Assembly: GCA_001874255.1 (NCBI GenBank)
Contig: MPDC01000016.1
Location: 45,465-109,464 of the forward strand
Length of the DNA: 64,000 nt
DNA from: Alphaproteobacteria bacterium MedPE-SWcel
Lineage (GTDB): Bacteria; Pseudomonadota; Alphaproteobacteria; Rhodobacterales; Rhodobacteraceae
Reading direction: 5' to 3'
A program made the position numbers and the translations under genes. Below are positions 1 through 8,614 of the stretch, piece by piece. The notes under the pieces are model-generated. The model was given only the letters and a program-made list of their open reading frames with translations. It had not been told where the DNA came from and ran no database searches. How positions within the stretch are numbered: the stretch's first letter is position 1; every line of letters starts with the position of its first letter.

Positions 1-78
1 GGCGGGGCGGATGTTGCCTCCGAACTGGATGCCAAACGCGCCATCAATCAAGGTACCCGACTGGCCGCTTCCCTGTGA
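1..78 (+). CDS. 3' end of an unidentified gene (partial)
   Basis: An open frame runs from the window edge to a TGA at 76-78 and encodes about 25 residues ending in GTRLAASL. The codon use looks coding and it is followed by ordinary intergenic sequence before the next gene on the same strand. The fragment is too short to identify a family. Confidence 0.5.
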   Translation, partial: GGADVASELDAKRAINQGTRLAASL

Positions 79-249
79 TCTGACACCCCGGCCACCGGTC
101 CGGCACCGCCGGTATCCTGCCTCGGCGGCCGGGCCATCTGCACGCGCCTCAATCCTGTTCGGAACATTTCCGACAGGCGTTCGTTCTTGTATCGAACCGG
201 CCCTGACACGGGGCCAAACGATCCACGAATGACAGGAAAGGGCGCCGAA

Positions 250-810
250 ATGCCAAATATCCATGATGCCAAGATCCTCATTATTTCGACTCACGGATTT
301 GAGCAATCCGAACTGGAAGTCCCGCGTGACCAGCTGCGCGCGGCAGGGGCAACGGTGGATGTTGCAACGCTGCACGGCAAAGCCATCCGGGGCTGGAACG
401 ACAACAATTGGGGCGACGAGGTCGAAGCCGATCTGAAGGTGTCAGATGTTGACACCTCCGACTATGATGCATTGGTGATCCCGGGCGGGCAGATAAACCC
501 GGATCTGCTCCGCGTCGAGCCCGACGTTCTTTCCCGGGTCAAAGAGTTTCACAATCAGGGCAAGGTGATCGCCGCGGTCTGCCATGCGCCCTGGGTGCTG
601 GCAGAAGCCGGTATCGTCAAAGGCCGCGAGATGACCTCTTACGGTTCGATCAAGACCGACCTGATCAACGCCGGCGCAAATTGGACCGATGCAGCGGCCG
701 TGGCGGATGCCGGGCTGGTCACCAGCCGACAGCCCGATGACCTCGAGGCCTTCGTGGCCAAGATCATCGAAGAAATCGAGGAAGGGTCGCACGAGCGAAA
801 GGCCGCCTGA
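250..810 (+). CDS. PfpI/DJ-1 family type 1 glutamine amidotransferase-like protein
   Basis: The 186-residue product has the length and pattern of the PfpI/YhbO branch of the DJ-1 superfamily, proteins linked to protease, glyoxalase or deglycase stress functions. The nucleophile elbow is visible as AAVCHAPW, with the cysteine near residue 105, and an early GFEQSELEVP segment matches the family's conserved acidic residue region. The ATG at 250 was chosen because AGGAAAG lies just upstream; an earlier in-frame ATG at 187 lacks such a site. It stands alone, convergent with the ABM gene. The exact reaction cannot be told from sequence. Confidence 0.88.
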   Translation: MPNIHDAKILIISTHGFEQSELEVPRDQLRAAGATVDVATLHGKAIRGWNDNNWGDEVEADLKVSDVDTSDYDALVIPGGQINPDLLRVEPDVLSRVKEFHNQGKVIAAVCHAPWVLAEAGIVKGREMTSYGSIKTDLINAGANWTDAAAVADAGLVTSRQPDDLEAFVAKIIEEIEEGSHERKAA

Positions 811-921
811 CCCGCGCTGTCCGGTGCAGGTTCTTTCCCCGGTTCCCGCTTGGGGCCTGAGCAAGGTGGCTCTCCCGCCGCCGCAGGTGCCCCGGCAGGG
901 CCGGGAAACCTTGGCGGAGTT

Positions 922-953
922 GGGCATAGCGCCGCTGTCGCGGCGCTATGCCC
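922..953. terminator. Perfect 14-bp hairpin between convergent genes
   Basis: Arms 922-935 and 940-953 are exactly complementary around a TGTC loop. The hairpin lies between the converging PfpI-like and ABM genes and contains the TAG stop of the ABM gene at 946-948. No T-run follows on either strand, so it could be a weak bidirectional terminator or a 3'-end protecting structure. Confidence 0.5.
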
Positions 954-1320
954 CGGCCTCACCCGGCGGAACAGGGTCATCATGCAACATGCGGCTATCT
1001 GACGGGGCTTGATCCCGGTCGGACATGCCATAATCCCGAAGGACATTGGCCACCCGCAAGCGATAATCGGCAAAATACCCATCGCGCCCTTTCGACTGGG
1101 CTGCGCGGTGCTTTTCCATCTGTCGCCAACGTTGGACTGCGACCTCATCGGTCCAGAAAGACAGCGACAGCAGCTTTCCCGGTTCTGTCAGGCTCTGAAA
1201 CCGCTCGACCGAAATGAACCCCTCCAGTCCTTCGAACAACGGCCGCAGGGATGCGGCATGATCAAGATACTGCGGCTGCATCCCCTCGGCCGGTTCCACT
1301 TCGAATATCACTGCAATCAC
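946..1320 (-). CDS. Antibiotic biosynthesis monooxygenase (ABM) domain protein
   Basis: The 124-residue product starts [13 protein letters not shown] and contains a dimeric ferredoxin-like ABM fold signature, with phrases such as [15 protein letters not shown] and [18 protein letters not shown]. Family members are small cofactor-free monooxygenases or binding proteins; the substrate here is unknown. The start is a GTG at 1320, preceded by AAGGAG and overlapping the stop of the NIPSNAP gene as GTGA, a sign of translational coupling. The extended C-terminus after about residue 90 has no recognisable domain. It forms an operon with the NIPSNAP gene, divergent from a LysR regulator. Confidence 0.82.
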   Translation of the reverse strand: MIAVIFEVEPAEGMQPQYLDHAASLRPLFEGLEGFISVERFQSLTEPGKLLSLSFWTDEVAVQRWRQMEKHRAAQSKGRDGYFADYRLRVANVLRDYGMSDRDQAPSDSRMLHDDPVPPGEAGA

Positions 1321-1667
1321 GAAAGATCTCCTTGCGGGCTGTGCGACGCCGCGGTCGCATGCGGGCTCGACGCCAGTGTGAGCCATGTTCTGTCCTCACG
1401 CAAAATGAACTTTTCCCGTTGGGCAAATTCATAGGTCTCGCGCCCCAGCGGATCTCTGGCAAGCCGCGCGCGGTATTGCTCGTAGGCGGCCAGAGACGGG
1501 GTCGAATAGATGCCATAGGCCAGTGAGGCCGAGCCTTCGTGCGGGGCAAAATACCCGATGAGCTCGGCCCCACAGCGCGGAATCGCCTGCCCCCAGTTCT
1601 GTGCATATTGCCGAAAGGCACCTTGTTTGGTCGGGTCGATCTGGTAGCGAATGATGCAGGTCAGCAT
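1317..1667 (-). CDS. NIPSNAP family protein
   Basis: The 116-residue product begins [18 protein letters not shown] and matches the NIPSNAP family, another dimeric alpha/beta-barrel fold related to ABM domains. The segments [22 protein letters not shown] and [18 protein letters not shown] fit the family pattern. The ATG at 1667 was preferred over upstream in-frame starts because it begins the conserved fold. It is the first gene of a two-gene operon with the ABM protein. The pair sits head to head with a LysR-type regulator, which suggests LysR control, perhaps of the turnover of some small molecule. No substrate can be assigned. Confidence 0.82.
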   Translation of the reverse strand: MLTCIIRYQIDPTKQGAFRQYAQNWGQAIPRCGAELIGYFAPHEGSASLAYGIYSTPSLAAYEQYRARLARDPLGRETYEFAQREKFILREDRTWLTLASSPHATAASHSPQGDLS

Positions 1668-1726
1668 ATGGCCAGTCCTTTGATGTGTTTCGACGTCGCT
1701 GATACCGCGCCGCCACGGCAAAAGGT

Positions 1727-1742
1727 TTCGCTCTGCAGCGAA
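1727..1742. promoter_or_regulatory. Inverted repeat in the LysR/NIPSNAP divergent region
   Basis: TTCGCT, a 4-base spacer and AGCGAA form a perfect inverted repeat in the 210-bp gap between the NIPSNAP and LysR genes. Its location suits a regulator site or promoter-proximal element for one or both divergent transcripts. It is short, so chance occurrence is possible. Confidence 0.35.
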
Positions 1743-1877
1743 GTGTTCAAATTGTCTCGTTTCCACATCCCGAACGATTCTTCGAAAACCCTGCAATTAT
1801 CCCAAGCCCGCCCCGTTGTTGCCTGATTTCCGGCGCAGAACAGTCGCTGCAAGACCCCGTGCAACAAGGAACGCAAA

Positions 1878-2783
1878 ATGGACCGACTGGCCGAAATGGA
1901 AGCCTTTGCCAATGTGGTGGATCAGGGTGGTTTCACCGATGCCGCCAAGAAAATGGGCCTGTCCAAATCGGCTGTCTCCAAACATGTCTCGAGCCTCGAA
2001 GCGCGCCTCGGGGCGCGTCTGCTGAACCGGACCACGCGCCGGGTCTCGCCCACGGAAATCGGGCTGGCCTACTACGACCGGGCGCGCCGGGTGCTGAATG
2101 ACGCGGGCGAAGCCGATGCGCTTGTCACCTCGATGCAGACCGCGCCCTCGGGGCTGTTGCGGATCTCGGTGGCGACGGATTTCGGCGTCAATCACCTGTC
2201 GCCGGTCCTGTCCGAGTTCCTGCGCGACTTTCCCGACATCACGGTCAACATGGTGCTGAACAACCGCTTCGTCGAGCTGATCTCCGAAGGGTTTGACATG
2301 GCAGTGCGCATCGGGGAGCTGGAAGACAGCTCGCTGAGGGCGCGGAAACTGACCGAGACCACAAAGCGGATGATTGCCGCCCCGTCCTATCTGGAGCAAT
2401 ATGGCAGGCCGTCAAAGATTGACGATCTGAATGCCCACAAGCTTCTGCATTACTCCAACCAATCCAGTGGCAACGTCTGGAAGATGACCGCCCCCTCGGG
2501 CGAGAAACGTCAGGTGCGGTCGACGGGATGGCTGTCGGTCAATGACGGGCAATCGCTGCTGAACGCCGCAATCTCCGGCCTCGGAATCGCCTATCTGCCC
2601 AGTTATCTCTATGCCGAAGCCATGGCAGAAGGATTGGTGGAAGACGTGATGCCCTCCCTTCCGATCGAGACGCTGGGGGTCTACGCAGTCTATCCCCCCG
2701 GGCGTTTCACCCAGCCCAAAGTGCGCGCGTTCATCGACTTTCTCGTACACGCCTTTGCTGAAAAGGGCATGGAGACCTGGTAG
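1878..2783 (+). CDS. LysR-type transcriptional regulator
   Basis: The 301-residue protein has an N-terminal winged helix-turn-helix at about residues 1-60, with AAKKMGLSKSAVSKHVSSLE as the recognition region. A LysR substrate-binding domain follows from about residue 90 (LLRISVATDFGVNHLSPVL). Length and layout are standard, most like the CrgA/AaeR-type branch. The ATG at 1878 follows AAGGAA at good spacing. It is divergent from the NIPSNAP-ABM operon, the most likely target, and LysR proteins usually also repress their own gene. The inducer is unknown. Confidence 0.93.
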   Translation: MDRLAEMEAFANVVDQGGFTDAAKKMGLSKSAVSKHVSSLEARLGARLLNRTTRRVSPTEIGLAYYDRARRVLNDAGEADALVTSMQTAPSGLLRISVATDFGVNHLSPVLSEFLRDFPDITVNMVLNNRFVELISEGFDMAVRIGELEDSSLRARKLTETTKRMIAAPSYLEQYGRPSKIDDLNAHKLLHYSNQSSGNVWKMTAPSGEKRQVRSTGWLSVNDGQSLLNAAISGLGIAYLPSYLYAEAMAEGLVEDVMPSLPIETLGVYAVYPPGRFTQPKVRAFIDFLVHAFAEKGMETW

Positions 2784-2894
2784 CATCAGGCTTCCCCGTC
2801 TTGCATATCCGAAACCCATAGCCCCTGCCCCTCGTCGCCATGCGGGGGGCACTTGCGTCTTCAGCGATCGCCCGAAGGGTAGCGGCTGCGGCGG

Positions 2895-3938
2895 TCAGGG
2901 CGTGACCAGAACCACTTCGACACGGCGGTTTGTTTCGCGGCCCGCTTCAGTGGTGTTGGGGGCCAGAGGCGCCATGTATCCCGCCCCTGCGACCTCGATC
3001 CGCCCGGCTTCTATATCGTAGCCAGAGACAAGCCGTTCGCGGACACTGGCCGCGCGCCGCCGCGACAGGTTGATATTGGCATCGAGCCCGCCAACCGTGT
3101 CTGTGTGGCCGACCAACAGCACGCTGGCGGATGTGTTTTCCTGCAGAAATGCGGCCAGTTGGCGGAGCGTGTCAAACGGCCCCTCGCCCATGGTAGTGGA
3201 GCCCGATGCGAATTCGAGATCCAGCAGCGGCGCATGCCCCTGAAGAAGCAGAAGATCCGCCACCGCACCGGTCGACAAGGCGCCGCCCTTCTTGATGGCC
3301 TCTGCCAGAAAGCTGCTGACGCCCGCAACCTGGTCCGCACTGACCGGGGCTGGTGCTGCCTCGGGCTGTCCGTCATCGCCCTGTTCCGGCGCGGCATGCG
3401 GGCGCAGGGGCTCGTCCGGGTCATACCGCTCCAGAACCTGTACATAGACCGAGCCGCCGGTTCTTGACACCAGGACCGCAACGGCAGCGCCGGTTTCCGG
3501 GTTTTGCGCCGAGAGGAATTCGTAATCTGACAGGTGCACCGCCATATCCGGGGCCGGTATGACTTCGATCCCGAACCGAAAGGCAAAACCGCCACAGGCG
3601 CGCGCGGTGCAGGCGTAGGTTTCCTCGAAGCCCTGCGCCTCCAGTGCGGACCGGATCGGAGCCAGAACCTGCAGCGTGCTCCATGTCCCGTTCACCCGCC
3701 AGCTGCGCCGATAGATCCGGCCTTCCAATGGTTCGCTCGGGACACGGTCACCCACCACCGGCCCCGTTGGCAACAGCAGCGTCGCAAGCGGTGTTTCCTG
3801 GTCGCGCAGCAGCTCCTCACCGGTCGGCAATGGCACATCGACCGGTGCGGCCTGCGCCATGGAGATGGCCGATCCGCAGACCCACAGGGCCGTCAGGACA
3901 GCGCATCGACCGCAGAAGACGCCGCGCGCTGGCCTCAT
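2895..3938 (-). CDS. OmpA family outer-membrane/peptidoglycan-binding protein
   Basis: The 347-residue protein has a signal peptide (residues about 1-30, ending AQAAP), a central region of unknown fold and a C-terminal OmpA-like domain from about residue 225. The domain shows LVGHTDTVGGLDANINLSRR and NRRVEVVLV, the conserved peptidoglycan-binding motifs. It would be exported and anchored to peptidoglycan in the periplasm. Its ATG overlaps the stop of the AhpD-like gene by ATGA, so the two are translationally coupled. The region at residues 165-200 is rich in proline and alanine and probably forms a linker. Confidence 0.9.
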   Translation of the reverse strand: MRPARGVFCGRCAVLTALWVCGSAISMAQAAPVDVPLPTGEELLRDQETPLATLLLPTGPVVGDRVPSEPLEGRIYRRSWRVNGTWSTLQVLAPIRSALEAQGFEETYACTARACGGFAFRFGIEVIPAPDMAVHLSDYEFLSAQNPETGAAVAVLVSRTGGSVYVQVLERYDPDEPLRPHAAPEQGDDGQPEAAPAPVSADQVAGVSSFLAEAIKKGGALSTGAVADLLLLQGHAPLLDLEFASGSTTMGEGPFDTLRQLAAFLQENTSASVLLVGHTDTVGGLDANINLSRRRAASVRERLVSGYDIEAGRIEVAGAGYMAPLAPNTTEAGRETNRRVEVVLVTP

Positions 3939-4507
3939 CTGAATTGCCCATGGTACTCGGCATTGGGCACCATCGCCGTGGCACTGGCCACCCGGTTCGT
4001 CATATTGAAGAACCCGGCAACATTGGCGATATCCCAGATGTCACGGTCCTCAAAACCGACCGCCCGCAGACCGGCCCGATCCGCTTCGTCGATCTCTGCG
4101 CTGGCGCGGGTCATCTTGGCGGCAAAATCAAGCATTGCCCGTTGGCGATCCTCAAGCGGTGCGACGCGGTAGTTCATCACCAGCATCTCACCCAATTGCG
4201 GGTTTCCGGACAGTTGGCGCACGGCGGCACCATGGGCCACAAGGCAGTAGAAACATTTGTTGATCGACGACACCACCACCGCGATCATTTCACGGTCGAG
4301 CTTTGACAGGTTGCTGTGTCCCAGCATCAGATCATTGTACATCGCCGTAAAGGCGTTCAGCTTGTCGATGTTGAACGCATAGGCCTGCAACACATTGGGC
4401 ACCATACCCAGTTTGTCCTGGCAGATATCGAAATACGTCTGCGTTTCCGGGGGCAGCGGATCCACCATCGGCAGGTCAAGCGCCGTCGGCTCCTGTGGTT
4501 TGGTCAT
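3935..4507 (-). CDS. Peroxidase-related AhpD/carboxymuconolactone decarboxylase-like protein
   Basis: The 190-residue protein belongs to the AhpD-like alkylhydroperoxidase fold. The redox motif CFYCLVAHG (CxxC with the following histidine) lies near residue 92, and DREMIAVVVSS precedes it as in the family. The GFFNMTNRVASAT segment near the C-terminus matches the uncharacterised peroxidase-related subgroup. These proteins reduce peroxides using a CxxC relay in the cytoplasm. It is co-transcribed with the OmpA gene with a 4-bp overlap, which is not an obvious functional pairing. Confidence 0.87.
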   Translation of the reverse strand: MTKPQEPTALDLPMVDPLPPETQTYFDICQDKLGMVPNVLQAYAFNIDKLNAFTAMYNDLMLGHSNLSKLDREMIAVVVSSINKCFYCLVAHGAAVRQLSGNPQLGEMLVMNYRVAPLEDRQRAMLDFAAKMTRASAEIDEADRAGLRAVGFEDRDIWDIANVAGFFNMTNRVASATAMVPNAEYHGQFR

Positions 4508-4541
4508 GCTCTGTGCCCCTCCCAGGGCTGGCTTATATCTG

Positions 4542-5294
4542 TCAGCGTTTGATACGGTAGTGGTAGCCGCCTGCCTGGGTCATGCCCAGCCGGGCATAGA
4601 GCGCATTCGCCCCGGTGTTGGCCCGCGTGCACAGGACGACCAGTTCCCGGGCACCTTCTGCCTCGGCCCAGCGCGCCGCCTGCCGCATGAGCCAGACCCC
4701 CATGCCCTTGCGGCGCTGATGCGACAGGATCTCCAGCGCATGCAGCATCGCGACATCTGCGTGGATCGCCACATAGGCGGTGCCCGCAGGCTTGTCATTC
4801 CAACGCCCCAGAAGACTGGTCTTTGCGACCTCCGCCCGCTCCATGATCGCCTGGCGCTCCGGGCCGATCCCGCCGGCCTGCCAGATCTCGCGCTGGATCG
4901 CCAATGGGGGCCAGGTGCAGAATGTGGTGACCCGAGGGATCTCTACATCGGTCAGCACGGTCGGAGGGCAGGTCCACAGAACAACGGGATCCATCACCTC
5001 ATACCCCAGCCGGTCCAGCTGCGCATCGAGTTCATCCTGACCGTCGCGAACCATGAACAGGCGCGGCTGGTTCAGCGCCACCATCGCGGTCTCGGCCTCG
5101 GCGATCTGTGCATCAGAGAGCGCCGCCTCGGCGGTGGCGGCCGACACCCGGCTGCCACCGCCGCCCCCGACCCGCAACGTGATCGGGCCCAGACGGTCCT
5201 TGCGCAGGCAGGGCCATGTTGCCTCGACCACGTCATAATATTTGGGATCCGTCATGGCAGGCACGGCGGGCGCGACCTCAACCGGGGCGGTCAC
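4542..5294 (-). CDS. GNAT family N-acetyltransferase
   Basis: The product of up to 250 residues has a C-terminal GNAT acetyl-CoA binding region. HALEILSHQRRKGMGVWLMRQAARWAE contains the Q/RxxGxG/A-type loop, followed by LCTRANTGANALYARLGM. The start is uncertain: a GTG at 5294 overlaps the upstream stop as GTGA, while an ATG at 5255 begins MTDPKYYDVVEATWP, where homologues commonly start. It is cotranscribed with the MoCF-domain gene. The substrate is unknown; the N-terminal half suggests a two-lobed GNAT fold. Confidence 0.85.
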   Translation of the reverse strand: MTAPVEVAPAVPAMTDPKYYDVVEATWPCLRKDRLGPITLRVGGGGGSRVSAATAEAALSDAQIAEAETAMVALNQPRLFMVRDGQDELDAQLDRLGYEVMDPVVLWTCPPTVLTDVEIPRVTTFCTWPPLAIQREIWQAGGIGPERQAIMERAEVAKTSLLGRWNDKPAGTAYVAIHADVAMLHALEILSHQRRKGMGVWLMRQAARWAEAEGARELVVLCTRANTGANALYARLGMTQAGGYHYRIKR

Positions 5295-6013
5295 AGATCA
5301 AGATCCCGCGCCAATGCAGTGACGGCGGCGTCCACCTCGCCCCCATCGATGCCGCGCACCACGACATTGGCACCAAAGGCGCCGTTGACCTGAAACGGGT
5401 AGCAGCCAATAGATAGGTCCGGGTGTTTTTCCGCCAGCGCCGCCAGAGTGGAGGCGATCTCACCCTCGCCGCGATCCACCCGCAATGTCTGGCTCAGCAG
5501 AGGCGCCCCGCCCACCACGGTGGCCAGAACACTGGCAACCATCGCCTGAAAAACCGACGGCACGCCCGCCATGACATGCACGTTCTTCACCGTGAAACCG
5601 GGCGCCGAGGACACCGGGTTTTCAATCAATGTGGCGCCCTCCGGGATGCGGGCCATGCGCAGCCGTGCCGCATTGAGATCCGTACCGGTCGTTGCATAAT
5701 GCGCCTCGAGAATGGCACGCGCATCATCGCGTACATCAATCGTCATGCCAAAGGCCTGCGCGATACAATCGGCGGTGATGTCATCATGGGTCGGCCCGAT
5801 CCCCCCCGAGGTAAAGACATGATCATGCCCCTGCGACAGCGCCGTGACTGCGGATATGATCGCCTCCGGATCGTCGCTGACCACCCGCACTTCCCGAAGA
5901 TCGACGCCGTGTTTGGCCAATTCACCCGCGAGATAGTACATATTGGCATCGCGGGTGCGCCCCGAGAGGATCTCGTCTCCGATCACAAGCATGGCGGCGG
6001 TGGGATTGGACAT
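5291..6013 (-). CDS. Competence/damage-inducible protein A-like, molybdopterin-binding (MoCF) domain
   Basis: The 240-residue product starts MSNPTAAMLVIGDEILSGRT and shows FTSGGIGPTHDDITADCIA, the hallmark of the MoaB/Mog/CinA N-terminal MoCF domain. It lacks the C-terminal nicotinamide-nucleotide amidase domain of full CinA, as is common for stand-alone versions in this order. The ATG at 6013 follows AGGAG; upstream in-frame starts have none. It heads a coupled operon with the GNAT gene and is divergent from sfsA. A role in nucleotide-sugar or FAD-type hydrolysis is known for some relatives but is not proven here. Confidence 0.86.
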   Translation of the reverse strand: MSNPTAAMLVIGDEILSGRTRDANMYYLAGELAKHGVDLREVRVVSDDPEAIISAVTALSQGHDHVFTSGGIGPTHDDITADCIAQAFGMTIDVRDDARAILEAHYATTGTDLNAARLRMARIPEGATLIENPVSSAPGFTVKNVHVMAGVPSVFQAMVASVLATVVGGAPLLSQTLRVDRGEGEIASTLAALAEKHPDLSIGCYPFQVNGAFGANVVVRGIDGGEVDAAVTALARDLDL

Positions 6014-6166
6014 GGCGCGACTCCTGTGGGTTTCGGTTTTGACCGGAGGATAGCCGTCCGGGCCGCCGGTGCAACCACGTAAGCGGTGCCCCCCCACGGC
6101 CAATCCGGTCGGGATTTCATCAGCGGCACTTTGACACCTCCGTCAATCTGGCGCATCACCCCTGTC

Positions 6167-6868
6167 ATGAAGTTTCCCACCCCCCTGATCCCCGCCACCC
6201 TGATCAAACGCTACAAACGCTTCCTTGCCGATTGTCGTCTGGATGACGGGCGCGTGGTGACAGCCCATTGCGCCAATCCCGGCTCCATGATGGGGATGGC
6301 AGATCCGGGACTGCGGATTTGGCTGGAGCCAAATGACGATCCGAAGAAAAAGCTGAATTTCGGCTGGAGATTGATCGAACTCGGCAATGGAGATTTCATC
6401 GGTGTGGACACCTCGGTGCCGAACCGCGCGTTGAAAGCGGCCCTCATGGCCCGCGATATCCCCGAGCTCGCCGCCTATACCTCCCTGCGCTCCGAGGTAA
6501 AATACGGCCAAAGCAGCCGCATCGACTTTCTGTTGACGGGCGCAGGCCTGCCCGATTGCTACGTCGAAGTGAAAAGCGTGACACTGTCGCGCCGCCCCGG
6601 TCTGGCAGAGTTCCCCGACAGCGTCACCGCGCGCGGCACCAAACACCTGCGGGAATTGGCGGACATGGCGCGATCCGGTCATCGTGCGGTGATGCTCTAT
6701 CTGGTCCAACGCACCGATTGCGATCGGTTCGCGCTGGCCGCAGATATAGACCCAGCCTACGCGGCAGAGTTTGAACGCGCGCAGGCCGAAGGGGTCGAAC
6801 GGTTGATTTATTCTACATCAATCACCCCATGCGATATTGCAATCAGCAGCAGAATTGCCTGCGATTGA
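6167..6868 (+). CDS. sfsA: DNA/RNA nuclease SfsA
   Basis: The 233-residue protein matches SfsA along its length. DGRVVTAHCANPGSMMGM is at the N-terminal OB-like region, and SRIDFLL with CYVEVKSVTL forms the nuclease core (an E-x-K site). SfsA was first described as a sugar fermentation stimulation protein and is now regarded as a nuclease-fold protein. The start at 6167 was chosen because it begins the conserved fold. A TTGACA hexamer at 6131-6136 could be a -35 box giving a very short leader. It is followed by map on the same strand. Confidence 0.93.
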   Translation: MKFPTPLIPATLIKRYKRFLADCRLDDGRVVTAHCANPGSMMGMADPGLRIWLEPNDDPKKKLNFGWRLIELGNGDFIGVDTSVPNRALKAALMARDIPELAAYTSLRSEVKYGQSSRIDFLLTGAGLPDCYVEVKSVTLSRRPGLAEFPDSVTARGTKHLRELADMARSGHRAVMLYLVQRTDCDRFALAADIDPAYAAEFERAQAEGVERLIYSTSITPCDIAISSRIACD

Positions 6869-6957
6869 CTGGCAAAACACTGCTGCCTCTGGTCCTCGGG
6901 GCCAAGAGCGCATAGATAAACGCCCAAACGACACGACTTTTGCCGGAGCATGCCCCG

Positions 6958-7776
6958 ATGAGATCCAAGAACGGCCGCACCACCAAGGACGGTATCCGCA
7001 TCTACGAGCAGGCCGATTTTGCCGGGATGCATGCGGCTGGCGCTTTGGCTGCGCAGATCCTGGACGATATTGCCGCCCATGTTTTCGTGGGTCAGACCAC
7101 CGGCGAGATCGACAGGCTGATTACCGCCATGGTCGAAGAGGCTGGCGCGACCTCGGCAACCATCGGCTACAAAGGCTATCAGCATGCCAGCTGCATCTCC
7201 ATCAACCACGTCGTCTGCCATGGCATTCCCGGCGACAAGAAGCTGAAAGACGGCGATATCCTGAATATCGATGTCACCGTCATTGTCGACGGCTGGTTTG
7301 GCGATACCAGCCGCATGTATGTGGCGGGGAAATTGCCGCGCAAGGCGGAGCGGCTGATCCAGATCACCCATGATGCCCTGATGAAAGGCATCGAGGTGGT
7401 GAAGCCGGGAAATACGTTCGGCGACATCGGCCACGCAATCCAGAGCTATGCCGAAGGGCAGCGCGTCAGCGTCGTGCGCGACTTCTGCGGCCATGGTCTG
7501 GGTCAGGTGTTTCACGCGCCGCCGAATGTGTTGCACTATGGCCGTCCGGGCACCGGCCCGACTTTGGAAGAGGGCATGTTCTTCACCATCGAGCCGATGC
7601 TCAACCTCGGTCGCCCGGAAACCAAGGTGCTGGCCGACGACTGGACTGCCGTGACCCGCGACAAATCATTGTCCGCGCAGTTCGAGCATTCGGTCGGCGT
7701 GACGGCAGATGGGGTGGAGATCTTCACCCTGTCTCCGGGCGGTCTCTTTCATCCCACATACAACACAGAGTCCTGA
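6958..7776 (+). CDS. map: Type I methionine aminopeptidase
   Basis: The 272-residue enzyme removes the initiator methionine from nascent proteins. The metal ligands are visible in order: NIDVTVIVDGWFGDTSRMY (two aspartates), CGHGLGQVFH (histidine), FTIEPML (glutamate) and FEHSVGV (glutamate). The start at 6958 has GGAG about 10 bases upstream; a TTG at 6940 would add six residues. It lies 89 bp downstream of sfsA and may be co-transcribed. The length is typical of the alphaproteobacterial type Ia enzyme. Confidence 0.96.
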   Translation: MRSKNGRTTKDGIRIYEQADFAGMHAAGALAAQILDDIAAHVFVGQTTGEIDRLITAMVEEAGATSATIGYKGYQHASCISINHVVCHGIPGDKKLKDGDILNIDVTVIVDGWFGDTSRMYVAGKLPRKAERLIQITHDALMKGIEVVKPGNTFGDIGHAIQSYAEGQRVSVVRDFCGHGLGQVFHAPPNVLHYGRPGTGPTLEEGMFFTIEPMLNLGRPETKVLADDWTAVTRDKSLSAQFEHSVGVTADGVEIFTLSPGGLFHPTYNTES

Positions 7777-7816
7777 GAACCGGACCGGCGGCAGCGCTCG
7801 GATCGAGCAGCCGCGC

Positions 7817-7834
7817 GGGGCTGACTGCAGCCCC
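7817..7834. terminator. Hairpin between convergent map and HAD genes
   Basis: GGGGCTG and CAGCCCC pair around ACTG in the 110-bp gap where the two genes converge. There is no clear T-run, so termination strength is uncertain. Confidence 0.35.
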
Positions 7835-7886
7835 CGCAGGTCGGTCCGGCCACAAGAAACCGCGTCAGATCAGGCGGCTAGTCAGA

Positions 7887-8552
7887 TCAGGGCGCCAGGC
7901 CGAGGCGTCTGGGCAGATCTGCCATGTCGTGAAAGACTTCGGCGGCCTCGGCGGCCAGCAGGGCCCCATCATCATGCGCCGCATAGCCGAAACACTGCAT
8001 GCCCGCCCGCGAGGCGCCGCGTGCCCCGGTGGCACTGTCTTCGATCACAACGCAATCACGCGCCTGCACGTCGAAATGCGCCGCCGCCGCCAGGAAAAGC
8101 CCGGGGTCCGGCTTGGCCACCCGAAGCGTATGCGCCGAGAACATTGCACCGGGATGAAAGCGGTCCCACAGGCCGTGAGGGCCAAGCGTGATCCGCATTT
8201 TATCTTCGCTGCCGTTGGAGACAACGCAGCACGGCAGCCCTTCCTGATCCAGCCGGGCGATCACATCCGCAACGCCAGAGATCATCGGCACACCCGCCGC
8301 CAGCGTCCTGTATGCCTCGGCATAGACTTCCTCGATCCATGTCTGCGGCAGTGCCGCGCCCAGGTCTTGTGCCTTTGTCGCCACTTCCGGCATCGCCAGC
8401 CCGGCAAAAAGACGCATGCTGTCCTCTGTTGACAAGGGCAAGCCATGAGACGTGAGGTTGTCAGCCACGACCGCATTGAACACCCGTTCGCTGTCAACCA
8501 GAACGCCGTCGCAATCAAAGATGACCAAGGCGGGTCTCGGGTAGGTCTTCAT
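7887..8552 (-). CDS. HAD-IA family hydrolase (phosphoglycolate phosphatase/beta-phosphoglucomutase-like)
   Basis: The 221-residue protein has HAD motif I FDCDGVLVDSE near residue 12, motif II VVSNGSEDK, the lysine of motif III within LRVAKPDP, and motif IV VIEDSATGARGA. Such enzymes dephosphorylate small sugar phosphates or nucleotides through an aspartyl intermediate. The start at 8552 follows GGAG. It lies downstream of rsmD on the same strand with a 62-bp gap. The specific substrate cannot be read from the sequence. Confidence 0.9.
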   Translation of the reverse strand: MKTYPRPALVIFDCDGVLVDSERVFNAVVADNLTSHGLPLSTEDSMRLFAGLAMPEVATKAQDLGAALPQTWIEEVYAEAYRTLAAGVPMISGVADVIARLDQEGLPCCVVSNGSEDKMRITLGPHGLWDRFHPGAMFSAHTLRVAKPDPGLFLAAAAHFDVQARDCVVIEDSATGARGASRAGMQCFGYAAHDDGALLAAEAAEVFHDMADLPRRLGLAP

Positions 8553-8614
8553 CTGTGATCTCCGGTTCGGGGTATATGCCACAGGCCGGACAGTCGCCGC
8601 AGCAGGCCTGCAGG

